Shown: piece after piece, positions 63,594 through 64,000 of the stretch
How the letters are laid out: each line of letters opens with the position of its first letter
How positions within the stretch are numbered: the first letter of the stretch is position 1
Origin: Xiphias gladius
Lineage: Eukaryota; Chordata; Actinopteri; Istiophoriformes; Xiphiidae
NCBI RefSeq assembly: GCF_016859285.1
Contig: NC_053401.1
Span: forward strand, 13,451,661 to 13,515,660
Direction of reading: 5' to 3'
DNA: 64,000 nucleotides
Translations under genes and position numbers: made by a program
Notes under the pieces: generated by a model
Seen by the model: the letters and a program-made list of their open reading frames with translations, nothing else
What the model was told of the DNA's origin: nothing
The model's database searches: none

Positions 63594-63796
63594 TTTATTG
63601 AATATCAACAGCTGATAACAGCACTGGAACACCTTAAAGAGAGTTACACATAACGTATTAACAGGACACACCGATGTGGTTCTTTTTTTGAGACACCACT
63701 AAAGAGTCTCCACCAAGTTAACCAGTGGCCAGTCTCCTTCCCCTTTGCGTCCACAGGGCAGCCAATCAGATCTAAGGAACTGGTAGGCTTGCAGCT
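63594..63796 (-). other. possible last exon and polyadenylation signal of an unknown minus-strand gene
   Basis: On the minus strand a pyrimidine-rich acceptor (TTCACCCCAG) ends just before 63796. It is followed by an open stretch to a stop at 63699-63701 (reads LQAYQFLRSDWLPCG, then EGDWPLVNLVE). AATAAA follows at 63594-63599, about 100 bases later. That is the layout of a terminal exon, but I do not recognise the protein. It could be chance. Confidence 0.25.
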
Positions 63797-64000
63797 CTGG
63801 GGTGAAGTAAAAATAATGAAATTATGAAGGTGCTGCTCCAAACTAGGAAACTGGGATGATTAACGGTTGTATGGTGCTACTGAGATTAGGATGTTTCCTC
63901 AGCCATTTCCTTCTCACAATCAGTCTTCCTTTTAAAGAACTGAGAATTTAGATGCAATAATTCAATCCAGGACGCAAATTCAACTCTGATCTGGTCAGCT

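Larger units (their letters stand above)
62175..64000 (+). other. kdm5a final visible intron, or gene end and flank
   Basis: A good GT donor (GTGAGG) follows exon 27. No downstream exon encoding a PHD3-like WVQCDGGCDEWFH stretch was found before the window ends, so the last exon(s) probably lie beyond 64000. The region includes a dispersed repeat at about 62540-62850 and a possible minus-strand terminal exon near 63699-63796. Confidence 0.5.

Overview
This is a stretch of a vertebrate nuclear genome, most likely a teleost fish. The genes are split into many short exons with GT-AG introns. The introns are compact compared with mammals. Tc1-type DNA transposons, short hAT-like and TTAA-flanked miniature elements, and long CA/GT microsatellites are all present. 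No bacterial-type operons, CRISPR arrays, tRNA or rRNA genes were recognised.

Layout, left to right. (1) 700-2572, + strand: the last two coding exons of a Wnt gene, best matched to wnt7b. (2) 2573-7322: convergent intergenic DNA with an exact 71-bp duplication and a 1.86-kb perfect CA repeat. (3) 7405-20113, - strand: complete ataxin-10 gene (11 coding exons, 485 aa) with three Tc1-like elements in its last two introns. (4) 22207-32669, - strand: complete fibulin-1 gene with two alternative 3' ends (C-type and D-type). (5) 34661-45203, - strand: complete trim24 gene (19 coding exons, 1067 aa; RING, two B-boxes, coiled coil, PHD, bromodomain). (6) 46014-48192, + strand: complete akr1d1 gene, a 5-beta-reductase (9 exons, 326 aa), divergent from trim24. 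(7) 50270-62174, + strand: kdm5a, a histone H3K4 demethylase (27 coding exons, 1640 codons). Its last exon(s), carrying the third PHD finger, are not in the window.

All exon joins were worked out by hand from reading frame, splice signals and family resemblance. In the complete genes every join keeps the frame, and total lengths fall close to the mammalian proteins. From remembered human gene order, wnt7b-atxn10-fbln1 is one conserved block, trim24-akr1d1 is another, and kdm5a comes from a third.

No undescribed biological system stands out. The best leads are structural and regulatory: the giant CA tract, an inverted pair of Tc1 elements around atxn10 exon 10, a (GT)40-T8 tract beside a kdm5a 3' splice site, a GC-AG intron in trim24, and a Trim24 with an acidic tail and no visible LxxLL motif.
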